Assembly (NCBI RefSeq): GCF_033115175.1
Contig: NC_084827.1
Coordinates: 144,887,701-144,951,700, forward strand
Length of the DNA: 64,000 nucleotides
Direction: 5' to 3'
Source of the DNA: Lepus europaeus
Lineage: Eukaryota > Chordata > Mammalia > Lagomorpha > Leporidae
Shown one piece after another: positions 1 through 11,999 of this stretch; positions within the stretch are counted from its first letter, which is position 1; the number at the start of each line of letters is the position of its first letter. The notes beneath the pieces are model-generated. The model worked only from the letters and a program-made list of their open reading frames with translations. It did no database searches and had not been told where the DNA came from. The position numbers and the translations under genes are program-made.

Positions 1-26
1 CCTTTCCCAACAGAAGAGACAAGGGA

Positions 27-318
27 ATATTTATTTGAGAGGCAGAGTAACAGACAGGTCATCCATCTACTGGTTCACTCCCCAAATGGCCTCAACAGCT
101 GGAGCTGGGCTGATCTAGAGCCAGAAACCAGAAGTTCTTTGGATCTCCCACATGGGTGCAGGGGCCCAAAGCACTTGGGCCATCTTCCACTGCTTTCCCA
201 GGCCATTAGCAGGGAGCTAGATCAGAAGTGGAGCTGCAGGGACTAGAACTGGCGCCCATATGGGATGCCAGCACTGCAGGCCAGGCAGAAGCTTAACCTA
301 CTATGCCACAGCAGCAGC
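27..318 (-). mobile_element. CSINE, classical type
   Basis: The copy reads from a T-rich tail through GA-rich sequence and ends near 'ctatgccacagcagcag', the reverse of the tRNA-like head. It abuts a plus-strand CSINE tail fragment, giving a head-to-head arrangement. Confidence 0.85.
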
Positions 319-324
319 ATGAAT

Positions 325-455
325 TGGCTTTGGATTGGCCCAGCTCTGGCAATTACAGCCGTTTGGGAAGTGAACCAGAAGATGGAAGACTTTTCTGTGT
401 CTCTCGCTCTCTCTGTAATTCCACCTCTCAAGTAAATAAATAAAATCTTTTTTAA
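325..455 (+). mobile_element. CSINE 3' fragment
   Basis: Only the distal half is present: 'ggcccagctctggc', then 'gtgaaccagaagatggaaga', the TC-rich stretch and an aataaataaaatc tail. The tRNA-related head is missing. Confidence 0.75.
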
Positions 456-746
456 AAATTTTATTTACAAGAGAGCACAACCACTCCCATCCATTAATTT
501 TTTTTCTCCAAATGCTGCAACCGCCAGGACTGGGCCCAGTTGAAACTAGGAGCTAGGAACTCAATCCTGGTCTCCCTGGTGGGTAACAGAAGTCTGGTTG
601 CTAAAGTCATCACCCCTGCCTCCTGAGGTGTACGTGGGCAGAAGGCTAGAACGGGGAGGAGGAGCCAGGAACTAAATACAGGCACTCTGATACGGAATAT
701 GGATGTTTTAACCAGCATCTTAACTGCTACGCCAAACACCTGCCCC
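456..746 (-). mobile_element. CSINE, old and diverged
   Basis: It has a 'ttttatttacaagag' tail side and a 'taactgctacgccaaacacctgcccc' head side. It is much more diverged than its neighbours. Confidence 0.65.
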
Positions 747-769
747 CAGAGCCTTTTTTTTTTTTTTCC

Positions 770-1067
770 CCCTTTAAGATGTACTTATTTTATTTGAAAG
801 AGTTACAGAGAGAGAGAGAGAGTCTTTCATCTGCCGGTTCACTCCCCAAATGGCTGCAATGGCCAGGGCCAGGCCACACTGAAACCAGGAGCCATGAGCT
901 TCTCCCCAGTCTCCCACATAGGTGCAGGGGCCTAAGTACTTGGGCCACCTCGCACTGCTTTTCCCACGCCATTAGCAGGAAGCTGGATCAGAAGTGGAAG
1001 AACCGGGACCTATATGGGATGCTGGTGCTACAAGTGGTGGCTTAGTCCACTATGCCACGTGCCACTC
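770..1067 (-). mobile_element. CSINE, classical type
   Basis: The tail is 'ctttaagatgtacttatttt', followed by a (GA)n patch, the 'tcccaaatggctgcaatggcc' region and the 'actatgccacgtgcc' head. Confidence 0.85.
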
Positions 1068-1241
1068 CCCCCAATCCCAAAGTCTTTTCTAAAGCATAAT
1101 TTGTTATGTGCAACCAGTTTAGTTTAACAACAAAAATTGTTATTTCAAGATGGCCTCTAACTCATTTGACAGGTCACATTAGTTTCAAATATGATTTAAT
1201 CCTCACTGGCTCTCAGATTCTCCAAATCTAAAAGCCATGCT

Positions 1242-1582
1242 GTGGCCAGCACTGTGGTGTAGTGGGTAAAGCTGCCGCCTGCTGTGCTGGCATCCCATAT
1301 GGGCGCTGGGTCAAGTCCCAACTGCTCCATTTTCGATCCAGCTCTCTGCTATGGCCTGGGAAAGCAGTAGAAGATGGCCCAAGGCCTTGGGCCCCTACAC
1401 CCACGTGGGAGACCTGGAAGAATCTCCTGGCTCCTAGCTTCGGATTAGCACAGCTCAGGCCATTGTGACCAACTGGTGAGTGAACCAGTGGATGGACGAC
1501 CTTTCTCTCTCTCTCTCTGCCTCTCCCTCTCTGTGTAACTGTGACTTTCAAATAAATAAATAAATCATTTTTTTTTTTTTTA
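1242..1582 (+). mobile_element. CSINE, classical type
   Basis: It starts 'ggccagcactgtggtgtagt', contains 'gggtcaagtccc' (B-box-like), and ends in TC-rich sequence, aaataaataaataaatc and a T-run. Confidence 0.9.
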
Positions 1583-1903
1583 CAAAAATAGCCATGCTAA
1601 TGAGAATGAGAGCTGGTTTACCTCAGTATCAGTTTAGGGGATAAAAAGGAATTTTCTTTACTTTTGTTTTTGCTTGTTTTGTAGTGGGCCAGAAAATCAG
1701 CTTCAGAAACAGACTAGAAGACCCCTATGGGAATTATACTCATTTGCCCTTGATTCTACCAGAAAGAATCTACTGCGAGGAGGAACTTTAATATTGTATA
1801 CTATGTTGTACACATAAATATGTTTTATTTGCACAAATACAATATACTATCCAAAATGCAGTTTCATTTAAATTTTCCAAAATTCAATTTTATTTAAATT
1901 ATC

Positions 1904-2235
1904 GGGGCCAGTAGTGTGGCTCAGCAGGTTAACGCCCTGGCCTGAAGCGCCGGCATCCCATATGGACTCCAGTTCTAGTCCCAGCTGCTTCTCTTCCAAT
2001 CCAGCTCTCTATTGTGGCCTGGGAAATCAGTAGAAGATGGCCCGGGTCCTTGGGCCCCTGCACCCATGCGGGAGACCTGGAAAGAAGCTCTTGGCTCCTG
2101 GCTTAGGATCAGCGCAGCTCCGTTGTGGTCAATTGGGGAGTGAACCATCGGATGGAAGACCTCTCTCTCTCTCTGCCTCTCCTCTCTCTCTGTAACTCTG
2201 ACTTTCAAATAAAATAAATAAATCTTTAAAAACGA
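1904..2235 (+). mobile_element. CSINE, classical type, with target-site duplication
   Basis: It starts 'ggggccagtagtgtggctca' and ends 'aaataaatctttaaaaac'. The 10-bp direct repeat TTAAATTATC flanks it at 1894-1903 and 2236-2245, consistent with L1-type insertion. Confidence 0.92.
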
Positions 2236-2349
2236 TTAAATTATCAGTACCGTATATTAGAATGAATTACCTTTGATACATATAAACAGTCTAAAACATG
2301 GCTTTAGCTGTTGAAAAAAAGACAAAATACCTATGTTTCAAAATCTGTA

Positions 2350-2707
2350 TATTTTTTATTTATTTATTTTTTAAATTTTTGACAGGCAGAGTGGATAGTG
2401 AGAGAGAGAGACAGAGAGAAAGGTCTTCCTTTGCCGTTGGTTCACCCTCCAATGGTCCCCGCGGCCGGCGTGCTGTGGCTGGCGCACCGTGCTGATCCAA
2501 TGGCAGGAGCCAGGTGCTTCTCCTGGTCTCCCATGGGGTGCAGGGCCCAAGGACTTGGGCCATCCTCCACTGCACTCCCTGGCCACAGCAGAGAGCTGGC
2601 CTGGAAGAGGGCAACCGGGACAGAATCCAGCACCCCGACCGGGACTAGAACCTGGTGTGCTGGCGCCGCTAGGCAGAGGATTAGCCTGTTGAGCCACAGC
2701 GCCGGCC
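2350..2707 (-). mobile_element. CSINE, young type
   Basis: It has the young-subfamily hallmarks 'tgacaggcagagtgga' next to the tail and 'gagccacagcgccggcc' at the head, with 'gggactagaacc' as the reverse of the B box. Confidence 0.92.
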
Positions 2708-2929
2708 TTTTATTTAATCTTAAATGTAGCCTAATGTAAGGACACTTGAAATACAGCCATACATTTTAAAACTAATTGGAAAGAGTTTTGGTTGTTACTA
2801 AAAACTTATGTTTCTGAAAATTTATTATAAAGTAAGAACCTTTTGTACCCTTAGGATATAACTCAGAAGATTTTGTGTCATTTGGGAAAGTCACATATTT
2901 TCATTTTGTGTTTTAAAACTAAAAGTCTA

Positions 2930-3236
2930 GGGGCCAGTGTTGTGGCACAGTGGGTTAAGTTGCTGCCTGTAACATTGGCACCTGTATGAGTCTTGGCTGC
3001 TCCACTTCTGATTCAGCTCCCACTAACATTCCTGGGAAAGCAACGGAAGATGGCCCAAGTACTTGGGTTCTTGCTACCCATGTGGGAGAACCAATAGAAT
3101 TCCTGGCTCCTGGTTTCCACCTGGCCCATCCCAGGCTGTTACAGCCATTTAGAGAATAAACCTATGAATGGAAAATCTCTCTGTCTCTGTAACTCTGCCT
3201 TTCAATTAACACATCTTAAAAAAAAAAAAAAAAAAC
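2930..3236 (+). mobile_element. CSINE, classical, diverged
   Basis: It begins 'ggggccagtgttgtggcaca' and ends in a run of about 19 A at 3217-3235. Confidence 0.88.
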
Positions 3237-4480
3237 GGAAAGAATAATTCTTAGTCACCCAAAGTGTGTTTTCAAAGCACATTATGGCTGCAAAGAAATG
3301 TTTTGCTTTTGGATTTTTACCGATTATAGTATTTATAAATTATTAATTAAATCTCTTTAAAGTACTCTTGTAAATGTTAAATCTACTCTCATTTTAATTA
3401 CCCAACTTCCCAAGCCAAATTTGAAAATAATAACAGCATTTAACACATATTTCTGCTGATTTGGTAATTAAACAAAACATCTGTCTAAATTTACTTTAAT
3501 ATTTTAAATACCTTGATCAGATATTTTACCGTGTTATAGAATAAAAAACAGATTTTTAAAAAAAGTTCTTTGCATTATACATTTAAATGAGTTGAACTTT
3601 TAAGTGAATGTTTTGTGATTACAGCTCTTATTGTGTCATATGCATGATAGATTTTATTTCATTTATTCTCTTGCTTCAAAATTTCCATGGGAAATCCTAA
3701 CTGTTCAGGGACACAGTACTGATGGCCAACTCTGTGGTTCACGGTAACCATAGCAATAAACGTACTAAAAATAAAGAGTGCCTTTTGGCACAGATGGGAT
3801 CATCTTACTCAGGAGGAATCAGGTTCACAGGCAGTGGTATCACCTGGACCTGGGAATCGCACATGACAGTAACTTAATACAATATTAAGTATCTAATACA
3901 GATATAAAAACTTAACAATTTTATCTTATATTCAGATAAGACTTTCTAGTGAAACTAGAAACTGAAACTACACCTGTTGATGTTAAATAATTTCCAACAA
4001 GGAAACATCACAGTTCCTATATTTAACCAATATGGGGATTTAACTCAAGATAGTATTCTCTTTAATTCACGACCTATTAATGATATCACAGAAGGCCTGT
4101 GGTGATGGTGACTTGGCACAGGTTCTATAATTGGAAGGTACTTTCTCCATCCCACAGCAAGGATGTTAAATCTTAGCTCTGCCTAAGCATTCTGACAGCT
4201 GCTGTGTAACTTTCCCATTGATGTGTTGATGATAAAACACCATCAAAGGTCAAAAGCAATTTATGCATAATGCAATCAGTTGCCCCATGGCCTTTGCATG
4301 TAAGAGACATTGTTCTTTTTTGGTAGTTTGCCTTCTTTTGTCAAAATTACAAGAACAGAAGCCCTGCATGCAAATAATAGAGCCTGCTGACCCAACCTTA
4401 CTCCAATGTCAAGTCAAGGGTGCTCCATCCAAGGGTAACCAGAACAAAGGCAGAACTCTCCACCACTGTCTCTGGATTTT
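3237..4480. other. AT-rich intergenic DNA, nothing recognised
   Basis: No coding exon, RNA gene or repeat that I can name. The stretch is AT-rich and lies far upstream of CFLAR. Confidence 0.5.
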
Positions 4481-4484
4481 GCTC

Positions 4485-4610
4485 AGTTGCTTAACAAATA
4501 AGTATTGAGCACCTCCTATGTACCAGTGATATCCATGGACTAAAGGTACAGCAGTGAACAAAACAAATTCTCCTTCTCCTTGTACTTACATTCCAGGGCA
4601 GGATTGTTAT
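4485..4610 (+). mobile_element. L2-like LINE 3' remnant
   Basis: The text 'aagtattgagcacctcctat', then 'acagcagtgaacaaaaca' and 'cttacattccagg', follows the familiar L2-type 3' end. An ancient mammalian repeat. Confidence 0.7.
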
Positions 4611-4963
4611 TTGTTTTTCTTGAAGCTGACTGACAGTGGGGCTTCTCACTACCTGGAAGGCACCAGAGACATTTTACCAACCACACACTTTTTTCCAGAA
4701 ACATAAATCTGAAGTCATAGTTTAAATTAGTAACATCTGTGTCTTGATAATGATTTTTCCCTCTATTAGTAAATTGCACAAGATATTTTACCCTCCTAAT
4801 AAAACATATCTTGCCTTATTTTATAACTCAGAAACTGTTATAGTTATTCTTCTCTATCAGATTATAAATCTTGGAAATCTTGTCTTATTTATCCTCTTAT
4901 CTTTCACACAGTGCCTTGCACATGGTAAATGTTCAACAAATGACTTACTGGGCTCAACTCCAT

Positions 4964-5283
4964 TTTTTTTTAAGATTTATTTTATTTATTTGAAAGACAG
5001 AGTTACACAGAGAGATAAGGAGATGCAGAGAGAGAGGTCTTCTATCCACTGGTTCACTCCCTGCGGCCAAAGCAGCGCCAATCCGAAGCCAGGAGCCAGG
5101 AGCTTCTTCTGGGTCTCCCACGCGGGTGCAGGGGCCCAAGCACTTGGGCCATCTTCCACTGCTTTCTGAGGCCATAGCAGAGAGCTGGATCAGAAGTGGA
5201 GCAGCCAGAACTCGAACCGGCGTCCATATAGGATGCTGACACTGCAGGCAGTGGCTGTACCTGCTATGCCACAGTGCCGGCCC
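4964..5283 (-). mobile_element. CSINE, classical type
   Basis: The tail is 'tttttttttaagatttatttt' shortened by substitutions, and the head is 'ccacagtgccggcccc'. The region just upstream ('cagtgccttgcacatggtaa') resembles an L2/MIR-type 3' end. Confidence 0.9.
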
Positions 5284-5593
5284 CTCTACTCCATTTTTAA
5301 ATGAAGGCTTTATCATATCATAGTAAGTATAGTGAGTATAAATTCCCACATAAACTACTTATATACAGTTATACTATTTTCACAGTGTTTTGTGGAAAGT
5401 AATTTTACTTTTTATCTTTAAATCTGTGTTTATGGGGGCTATTAACTCCTTTTTCCTTGACCATATAGAATCAACTCTTTAAAAATAATGAGCCTCTGAA
5501 GAACAACAGCAGATTTTGAAAGTTTCATAATGTGTCACTTCTCTATCCTATATAAGTCATTCTTTTCTTTTTAAGTCGGAAGTCTCCATCTTA

Positions 5594-6092
5594 GGGCCAG
5601 TGTTGTGGTGGTTAAGCCACTGCTTCCAAAGCCAGCATCCCATATTGCAGCGCCAGTTCAAGTTCTGGTTGCTCCACTTCCAAGCCAGCTCCCTGCTAAT
5701 ATGCCTGTCTAACTCTATCTGTCAAATAAAATAAAATAAATAAATAAATAAATAATTTTTTTGACAGCAGAGTTAGACAGAGAGAAAGGTCTTCCTTCCA
5801 TTGGTTCACCCCCCAAATGGCCGCTAAGGCTGGTGTGCTGTGCCAATCCAAAGCCAGGAGCCAGGAGCTTCCTCCTGGTCTCCCATGGGGTGCAGGGCCC
5901 AAGCACTTGAGCCATCCTCCACTGCCTTCCCAGGCCACAGCAGAGAGCTGGACTGGAAGAGGAGCAACTGGGACAGAATCTGGTGCCCCGGCTGGGACTA
6001 GAACCCGGGGTGCCGGCACCGCAGGCAGATGATTAGCCTAGAGAGCCGCGGTGCCGGCCTTAAATAAATAAATCTTAAAAAAAAAAAAAAAA
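5594..6092 (+). mobile_element. CSINE, classical, interrupted by another CSINE
   Basis: It starts 'agggccagtgttgtggtgg' and is internally deleted. Its (aaat)n tail is split at about 5754, resuming at 6060 with 'taaataaataaatctt' and a poly-A run. Confidence 0.85.
5757..6059 (-). mobile_element. CSINE, younger type, nested
   Basis: It runs from 'tttttttgacagcagagtta' to 'gagccgcggtgccggcc' and sits inside the AAAT-rich tail of the surrounding plus-strand CSINE. It is therefore the later insertion. Confidence 0.9.
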
Positions 6093-6200
6093 CACACATT
6101 GAAACAAGCAGTTTGAAAAATTCAAAAATACATAATCTGTAGTAATGCAAAATATACCCCAAAACAATTTTTTCAACCTTACTTTAAAAATGCCTGATGG

Positions 6201-6512
6201 GGCCAGTGCTGTGGTGTAGTGGGCTAAGTCTCTGCCTATGATGCTGGTATCCCATACGGGTGCCAGTTCATATCCCCACTGCTCTTCTGATCCAGCTCTG
6301 TGCTATGGCCTTGGAAAGCAGTGGAAGATGGCCCAAGTGCTTGGGCCCCTGCACCCACGTGGGAGACCCGGAAGAAGCTCCTGGCTCCTGGCTTTGGATC
6401 AACTTAGCTCCAACCTTTGTGGCGATTTGGGAAGCAGATGGAATACCTTTCTCTTTGTCTCTCCCTCTCTCTGTAACTCTACTCTCAAATAATAAAATAA
6501 ATGAATCTTTTT
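6201..6512 (+). mobile_element. CSINE, classical type
   Basis: It starts 'ggggccagtgctgtggtgta' and ends 'aataaaataaatgaatc' with a T-run. It contains 'gcccctgcacccacgtgg'. Confidence 0.9.
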
Positions 6513-6807
6513 TTAAAAAAATGCCTAATCACAGAGTATTACTGTTAATAGTTCTGTTTAGCATTGCTCAATTTTGATTGCGGCAATGAGGTTACAGGTC
6601 CTCTCAGGAGTTTTATTTCTTGTGTGAGCACTAATTTAAATTCAAGCTCCAAATGTATATAACAAATACAACTGAAATTCTCAACCTTTAACTTGATCAA
6701 ACTTTCATAGCACCCAGCTAGATTCCAGCATTATCTAGATTTCAGACACGTGGTCAGAAAATTTAGGTTATTTCTGAAAATGTTTCACAGAAAAAGTGGT
6801 GGTGGTG

Positions 6808-7120
6808 AGGCCAGTGTTGTGGCTCAACAGGTTAAGCCACTGCCTGTGATGCCAGCATCCAGTATGCATGCTTGTTTGTGTCTCAGCTGCTCTATTTCTG
6901 TTACAACTCCCTGCTAATGCACCTGAGAAAGCAGCAGAATATGGCCCAAGTTCTTGAGCCCTTACATCATGTTAGAGACCCAGATGGAGTTACTGGCTCC
7001 TGACTTTGGCCTGGTCCAGGCCCTGACCATAGCAGCCAGTGGATGGAAGATCTCTCTCCCTCTCACTGCACCCACCCCTTATCTCCGTAATTCCACCTTT
7101 CAAATAAATAAATAAAAAGT
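6808..7120 (+). mobile_element. CSINE, old
   Basis: It starts 'gaggccagtgttgtggctca' and ends 'aaataaataaataaaaag'. Substitutions are scattered throughout. Confidence 0.85.
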
Positions 7121-7387
7121 GGTGGGAATTATGGTTTGCCTATCTAGTAGATAGGTCTTAAGGTCTGGACATAGAGCATTTAGCAAATCATATCTAGAGC
7201 AAGTGCGGTGAGCCAATGCCAGGAAACCCATCCAAATGGGTTATGCAAGTAAAATTGTGCAAGGGCATGAGCATAGATTAGAATTCAAGGTGATCACTAA
7301 GCCAGGCAGGAAAAGAAAAAATGGAGCAACACAGGACAGCAAATGACAGGCCATGTGGATGACAGCTGATGACAGGCACTATTGTTT

Positions 7388-7446
7388 ATCTATCGATATA
7401 TATTATATAATATATATTATATAGATAGATTGATAGATAGATCTAT
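7388..7446. repeat. AT-rich and (GATA)n simple repeat
   Basis: It contains 'tatatattatataatatat', then 'agatagattgatagataga'. The first part is a near-perfect AT palindrome. Confidence 0.85.
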
Positions 7447-7905
7447 AGTGCTAGATCTCACCTGTTAGGGACGGTCTGGTTCATTTAAAGACTCTGGATT
7501 GAAAAGGATACTAAACTTCATACGCTAGCAAAATTCTAGAGTTGCTATGTCTTTAGTTTTCCAAAGGAAAAGTTAAAAGACACTGAAAGGTCAGCCATCT
7601 GCATGGACTTGTCACTGGTTTTAAGCAAATTGATTACCACATTTGTTGGTACAGTTTTATTTGCTTCTTATACTTGGTATTCTCTGAACTTCTTTGATTA
7701 ATAGCCTTTATCTAATTTGGAATTGTTAAGCTGTTATTCATCCAAGTAGTTTTTTCTTCTTCTATCCCTAATATTCTTATCCAGGGACTCCAATAACACA
7801 TAGATTAGGCCACTTAAAGTTGTATTATGGTTTCCCTGATACTCTGGGTTTATTTATTTTTTCTTTCAGCCTTTTTTATCTCTGTGTTTCATTTGGTGTA
7901 TTTCT

Positions 7906-8256
7906 TTTTTTTTTTTTTTTTTTTGACAGGCAGAGTGGACAGTGAGAGAGAGAGAGAGAGACAGAGAGAAAGGTCTTCCTTTTGCCTTTGGTTCACCCTC
8001 CAATGGCCGCCGCGGTAGTGCGCTGCGGCCGGCGCACCACGCTGTTCCGATGGCAGGAGCCAGGTGCTTCTCCTGGTCTCCCATGGGGTGCAGGACCCAA
8101 GCACTTGGGCCATCCTCCACTGCACTCCCTAGCCACAGCAGAGAGCTGGCCTGGAAGAAGGGCAACCGGGACAGGATCGGTGCCCCGACCGGGACTAGAA
8201 CCCGGTGTGCCGGCGCCGCAAGGCGGAGGATTAGCCTAGTGAGCCGCGGCGCCGGC
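7906..8256 (-). mobile_element. CSINE, young type, with 16-bp target duplication
   Basis: It runs from a T-run plus 'gacaggcagagtggacag' to 'gagccgcggcgccggc'. CATTTGGTGTATTTCT flanks it at 7890-7905 and 8257-8272. The perfect duplication shows a recent insertion into old L1 sequence. Confidence 0.95.
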
Positions 8257-8379
8257 CATTTGGTGTATTTCTATTGATGTGTCTTCAGATTCACTAATCT
8301 TTTCTGCAGTATCTAATTTTCTGGTAACATCATGCAGTGTTATTTTTCATCTCAAACATTGTAGCTTACATCTAGAGGT

Positions 8380-8704
8380 GTTTTTTTAAGAATTATTAAT
8401 TTTTTGAGAGGCAGAGTTACAGTGAGAAGGGGAGACACAGAGAGAGGTCTTCCATTGCTGGTTCTACTCCCCAAATGGCTGCAGTGGCCAGAGCTAGGCC
8501 AATCCAAAGCCAGGAGCCAAGAGCTTCTTCTGAGTCTCTCACACAGGTACAGCGGCCCAAGGACTTGGACCATCTTCACTGCTTTCCCAGGCACATTAGC
8601 AGAGAGCTGGGTAGGAAGTGAAGCAGTCAGGACTTGAACCGGTGCCCATATGGGAAGCCGGCACCACAGACTGAGGCTTAACTTACTACACCACAGTGCC
8701 AGCT
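8380..8704 (-). mobile_element. CSINE, classical type
   Basis: The tail is 'ttttttaagaattattaatt' and the head is 'ccacagtgccagctcc'. Confidence 0.88.
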
Positions 8705-9560
8705 CCACATATAGAGTTTTAATGTGAGTCTTATATCTTCCATGTCTCAACATGTTCTGTCTCCATCTTATTGAACATGTGAGATATGTTTATGGTATCT
8801 GTTTTAACATTCCTATCTTCTGAATCTATTACCTGTTGTATTTCTGCATCTAATTCTAATGATTGACTGTTGTGCACATTATGGATCCTACTTCCTGGAT
8901 CTTTGCAGTTTGGTTGCTTTTATTATTAAATGCCAAATGTTATGAACTTTACTTTGTTGAGTGCAGAATATTTTTGCATTCCTATAAATATTTTTGAGCT
9001 CTGTTCTGAGATATAGTTAAATTAATCATAGAGTTTAATCCTTTTGATGCTTGCTTTCATACTTTGTTGTATGGGACCAGATTAGCCTTTAGTATGGGGC
9101 TAATTTTTCCCCATTAATTTTCCCTCACTACTAAGTGACCTATGAATGTAAAATTTTCCACTCTGTGTGATGTGAACTTGAACCATTCTTGTCCTTGTGT
9201 GAACTTTGAGAATTGGTTCCTTTGCTCCATTAAGATAGTTCTTTCCCTAGACTTGGGTAGTTATTTTACTCATATGCACTTACTCAGCTGAACACATGAG
9301 AGTGACTCAGATTCCTAGAGCTGTCTATGCTACTCTCTCTCCTCTGGTACTTTGCCCTGAGAACTGTAGCCTCCCTGGACCCTGTATCGACCAATGAAAC
9401 TGACTACCAGGTTCTTCTTGAGCTCTTCCTCCTTTGTCATGACCTGGAAACTCTTTCCAGGCAGCAAACTAGGGTAATCATAGGATCACCTCTCTCAGGG
9501 ATCACTGTCCTGCTCTACTTGATGTCTAGAGACTGAAAACTGTCATTGCAATACATTTTG

Positions 9561-11650
9561 TCTGATTTTTTTTTTTTTTAGTTGTTTCTGGCAGGAAGGG
9601 CTTCTAGTCCCTGTGACTCCAGCTTGCCAGAGCAAAGTCTACGAAGTCAATACAACCATCAGTGCTAGCACCCAAGCTTCTGCACATCCTGCAATTTACC
9701 TGATGTTTTATTTTCAAATATTCAGGCAGTCCTAGAAACTTGATCCGTCCATTCACCCATCAAGGAGTTCAGCACTCTAAAATCTGCCCCTTTTCCATAT
9801 TAGGGAGCTGTTCTTGGGAAGCAACTACCAAGCCAAAGACTATCTTTTCCCAACCCCACTACAGCACGCACCGTAGTGTGGTCACGTGTCTAATTTTCAC
9901 CAGTGGGATGTGAGTGGGGGGTGAGGGGTTTCATTTTCAGGACAAAGCTCTCAAGAAGTGGGTTGCCTTTTCCACATCCGTGCCCTTCTGCTGGCTGAGT
10001 GCTGAGGATAGCAAATACTCTGTCTATATCCTAGAGCCTCTTGGAGGGCGGTTACTCTTGTTCTTGGGACACCCTCAGCATTCAGAATGACACCTGCACA
10101 TTGTATGTGCTCAGTGAACAGCTATTGGATGTATGCATGAGCTTGACTAGGTACTCATAGATAAATGTACAAAATATATATACAAATACTATATATCTAT
10201 ACAAAATAAATATACAAAGCAAGTTTCCAAACTAATTTCTCAGTCTAGCAAGGGCTGTAAAAGTTCATAATAAGAAGTTGATGGCATAGGAATTTACTCT
10301 GCTGCATTTTAAACGTCTTCAACAATAAGAATTGCTTCACTCAAACCATCATCTCCTCTTACTTAATCTTGCAACCACCCTTGGGCCCCAAGAGTTTTCA
10401 GACCCAGCCTTAGTCTCCAATCCTTCTTCCCCAGTGATTCCAGTCTGAAGTGTTCCTTTTATTCTTGTCTTTAACCTTAAATATAGTTTTAAATCCTGTA
10501 TTATAATTAATTTGTTCTTACCACAGAAGACTATTATTATGTTTTTAAAAAGCATTATTATACACGAACAATAATCAAAGATAATATTTCCCAGTTAGTT
10601 GGTGTCATCATCTAAGTGACTCTTCCAGGTAACTCAATTCCAAAGAACATTAAAACCTTTTAAAATATTTGAACCATCTTGCATAAACAGCCTTCTCACA
10701 TGCACTAATATTTCTCTTCCCCTTGAAACAGCATGCATGAAACATCCGTTAACCTTTTTCTGGCTCAGACTCTGATTAAAGCATCTGTTATTGCACTGGT
10801 CCATGGTACAGAGATGCCCAGAAACTAGATGACTCCAGATGCTTTTTCTGTCATTTTCATCATATATTCTTTTGCTTCAACCACAACCAGCTGCCACTTC
10901 TTACTCCTGGTCCAGCTCTGGAAGCCCCTTTCCCGTTTCTCATCTCCTGATTAACATAGGAAGTCAGACAAATGAACTTGTTAGCATTTGTGATAAAAAT
11001 AGCAAGACCCCAAGGATCTTATAAATAAACTGAATTGATTTGGTGGCACCTTTTTTGTACACTCAAATGCCTTTTTGTTCTTATTTCCTAGTTCTTGACT
11101 AGTTTGTTGCTAAAATTATTCCCTAAAAACAAAGTGTTATATATATTATATATAATTATACACATAAGTCATATCATTGCGTTATTCAATAAGAGTTTCA
11201 CATCTGCACATCCTCTTAAAAATTCTTTCGGAATAAGGACTGAAAGAATCCAGGACTCTCTACGTACCACTAACTGGCGCATAGTAGGCTCAAAAATGTT
11301 TGTTCAATAATAAATGAATAAATGGATATTATAACATAGCCTCCTGGTATGATAGAATTTTTTTATTTGCTGCTTTGCACTTAACCATGGGGAGAAAAGT
11401 TCAGGTGCCAGATATATTTTTGGAAACCACTTAATTACTAATTTCTGCACCTTGTTTTGCTTGTGAAATCTGATGATATGACTCTACGGTCAGCTTCTCC
11501 TGTGGAAACCTAGCGTATCAGAATTAGGTGGTTATTTTATCCTTCTCAAGAATTTGAACTTCCAGAACATCAGAGAAACCAAGACAGGATATGTGACAGG
11601 GAAGAGCAGACATAGAATGTTTGCTGTGACAATGAAGTTTTGACTTCTCA
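9561..11650. other. Intergenic DNA with weak ancient-repeat traces
   Basis: No gene recognised. L2/MIR-like 3' ends are suggested at about 10100-10140 ('ttgtatgtgctcagtgaaca') and 11270-11330 ('gcatagtaggctcaaaaatg'). An AT-rich patch lies at 10170-10220. Confidence 0.45.
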
Positions 11651-11654
11651 AGCC

Positions 11655-11795
11655 ACTGCGATGTAAGGAAAAGCACTGGATAAATCATTGGGAGGCCTGG
11701 GATCTCGTCCTAGTTCTGCCACTACATAATTGTGAGACTTCTCATTGTATTTACTTGTGTTAAGCCTCAGTTATTCATCTGGGCTGTGAGGACAG
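11655..11795 (+). mobile_element. MIR remnant
   Basis: The order 'gatctcgtcctagttctgcc', 'actacataattgtgagac', then 'taagcctcagttattcatct' matches the tRNA-derived core of MIR. Confidence 0.75.
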
Positions 11796-11814
11796 GGGCA
11801 GGAGGCAGAGAACA

Positions 11815-11998
11815 TGTTTGGATCCATTAATTGTCTGAATCTTGGCTGCACATGGAAATCATCCTGGGAGCTTTAAAAACTACTGATCCCTGAGTCCCAA
11901 TGTCAGAGATTCTGCTTTCATTAATCTGGGGTGGTATTTGGTCTTGAGGTTTTAAAGCTCCTCAGAGAGAGTCTTATGTGCAGCCAAGTTGATAACCA
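11815..11998. mobile_element. hAT-Charlie-type MER element (MER3/MER20-like)
   Basis: The pattern 'atcctgggagctttaaaaac', then 'gagattctg' and 'taatctggggtggtattt', is typical of short non-autonomous hAT elements. The exact family is uncertain. Confidence 0.55.
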
Positions 11999-11999
11999 C

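Larger units (their letters stand above)
7600..9560 (-). mobile_element. Old L1 (L1M-type) remnants, split by CSINEs
   Basis: The text between the two CSINEs, for example 'agattcactaatcttttctg', then 'tctaattctaatgattga' and 'tttgcatt' tracts, reads like the reverse complement of an old L1 5' UTR/ORF1 region. No intact frame remains. The class assignment is from memory of consensus texture, so boundaries are approximate. Confidence 0.5.

Noticed and set aside
2371-2739. Recurrent 60-130 codon frames with peptides such as GARCFSWSPMGCRAQ
   Set aside because: The same peptides recur at dozens of places in both orientations. They are CSINE readings, not genes.
7388-7446. AT palindrome as a possible origin or attachment site
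   Set aside because: It is a simple TATA/GATA microsatellite of the kind common in mammalian DNA.
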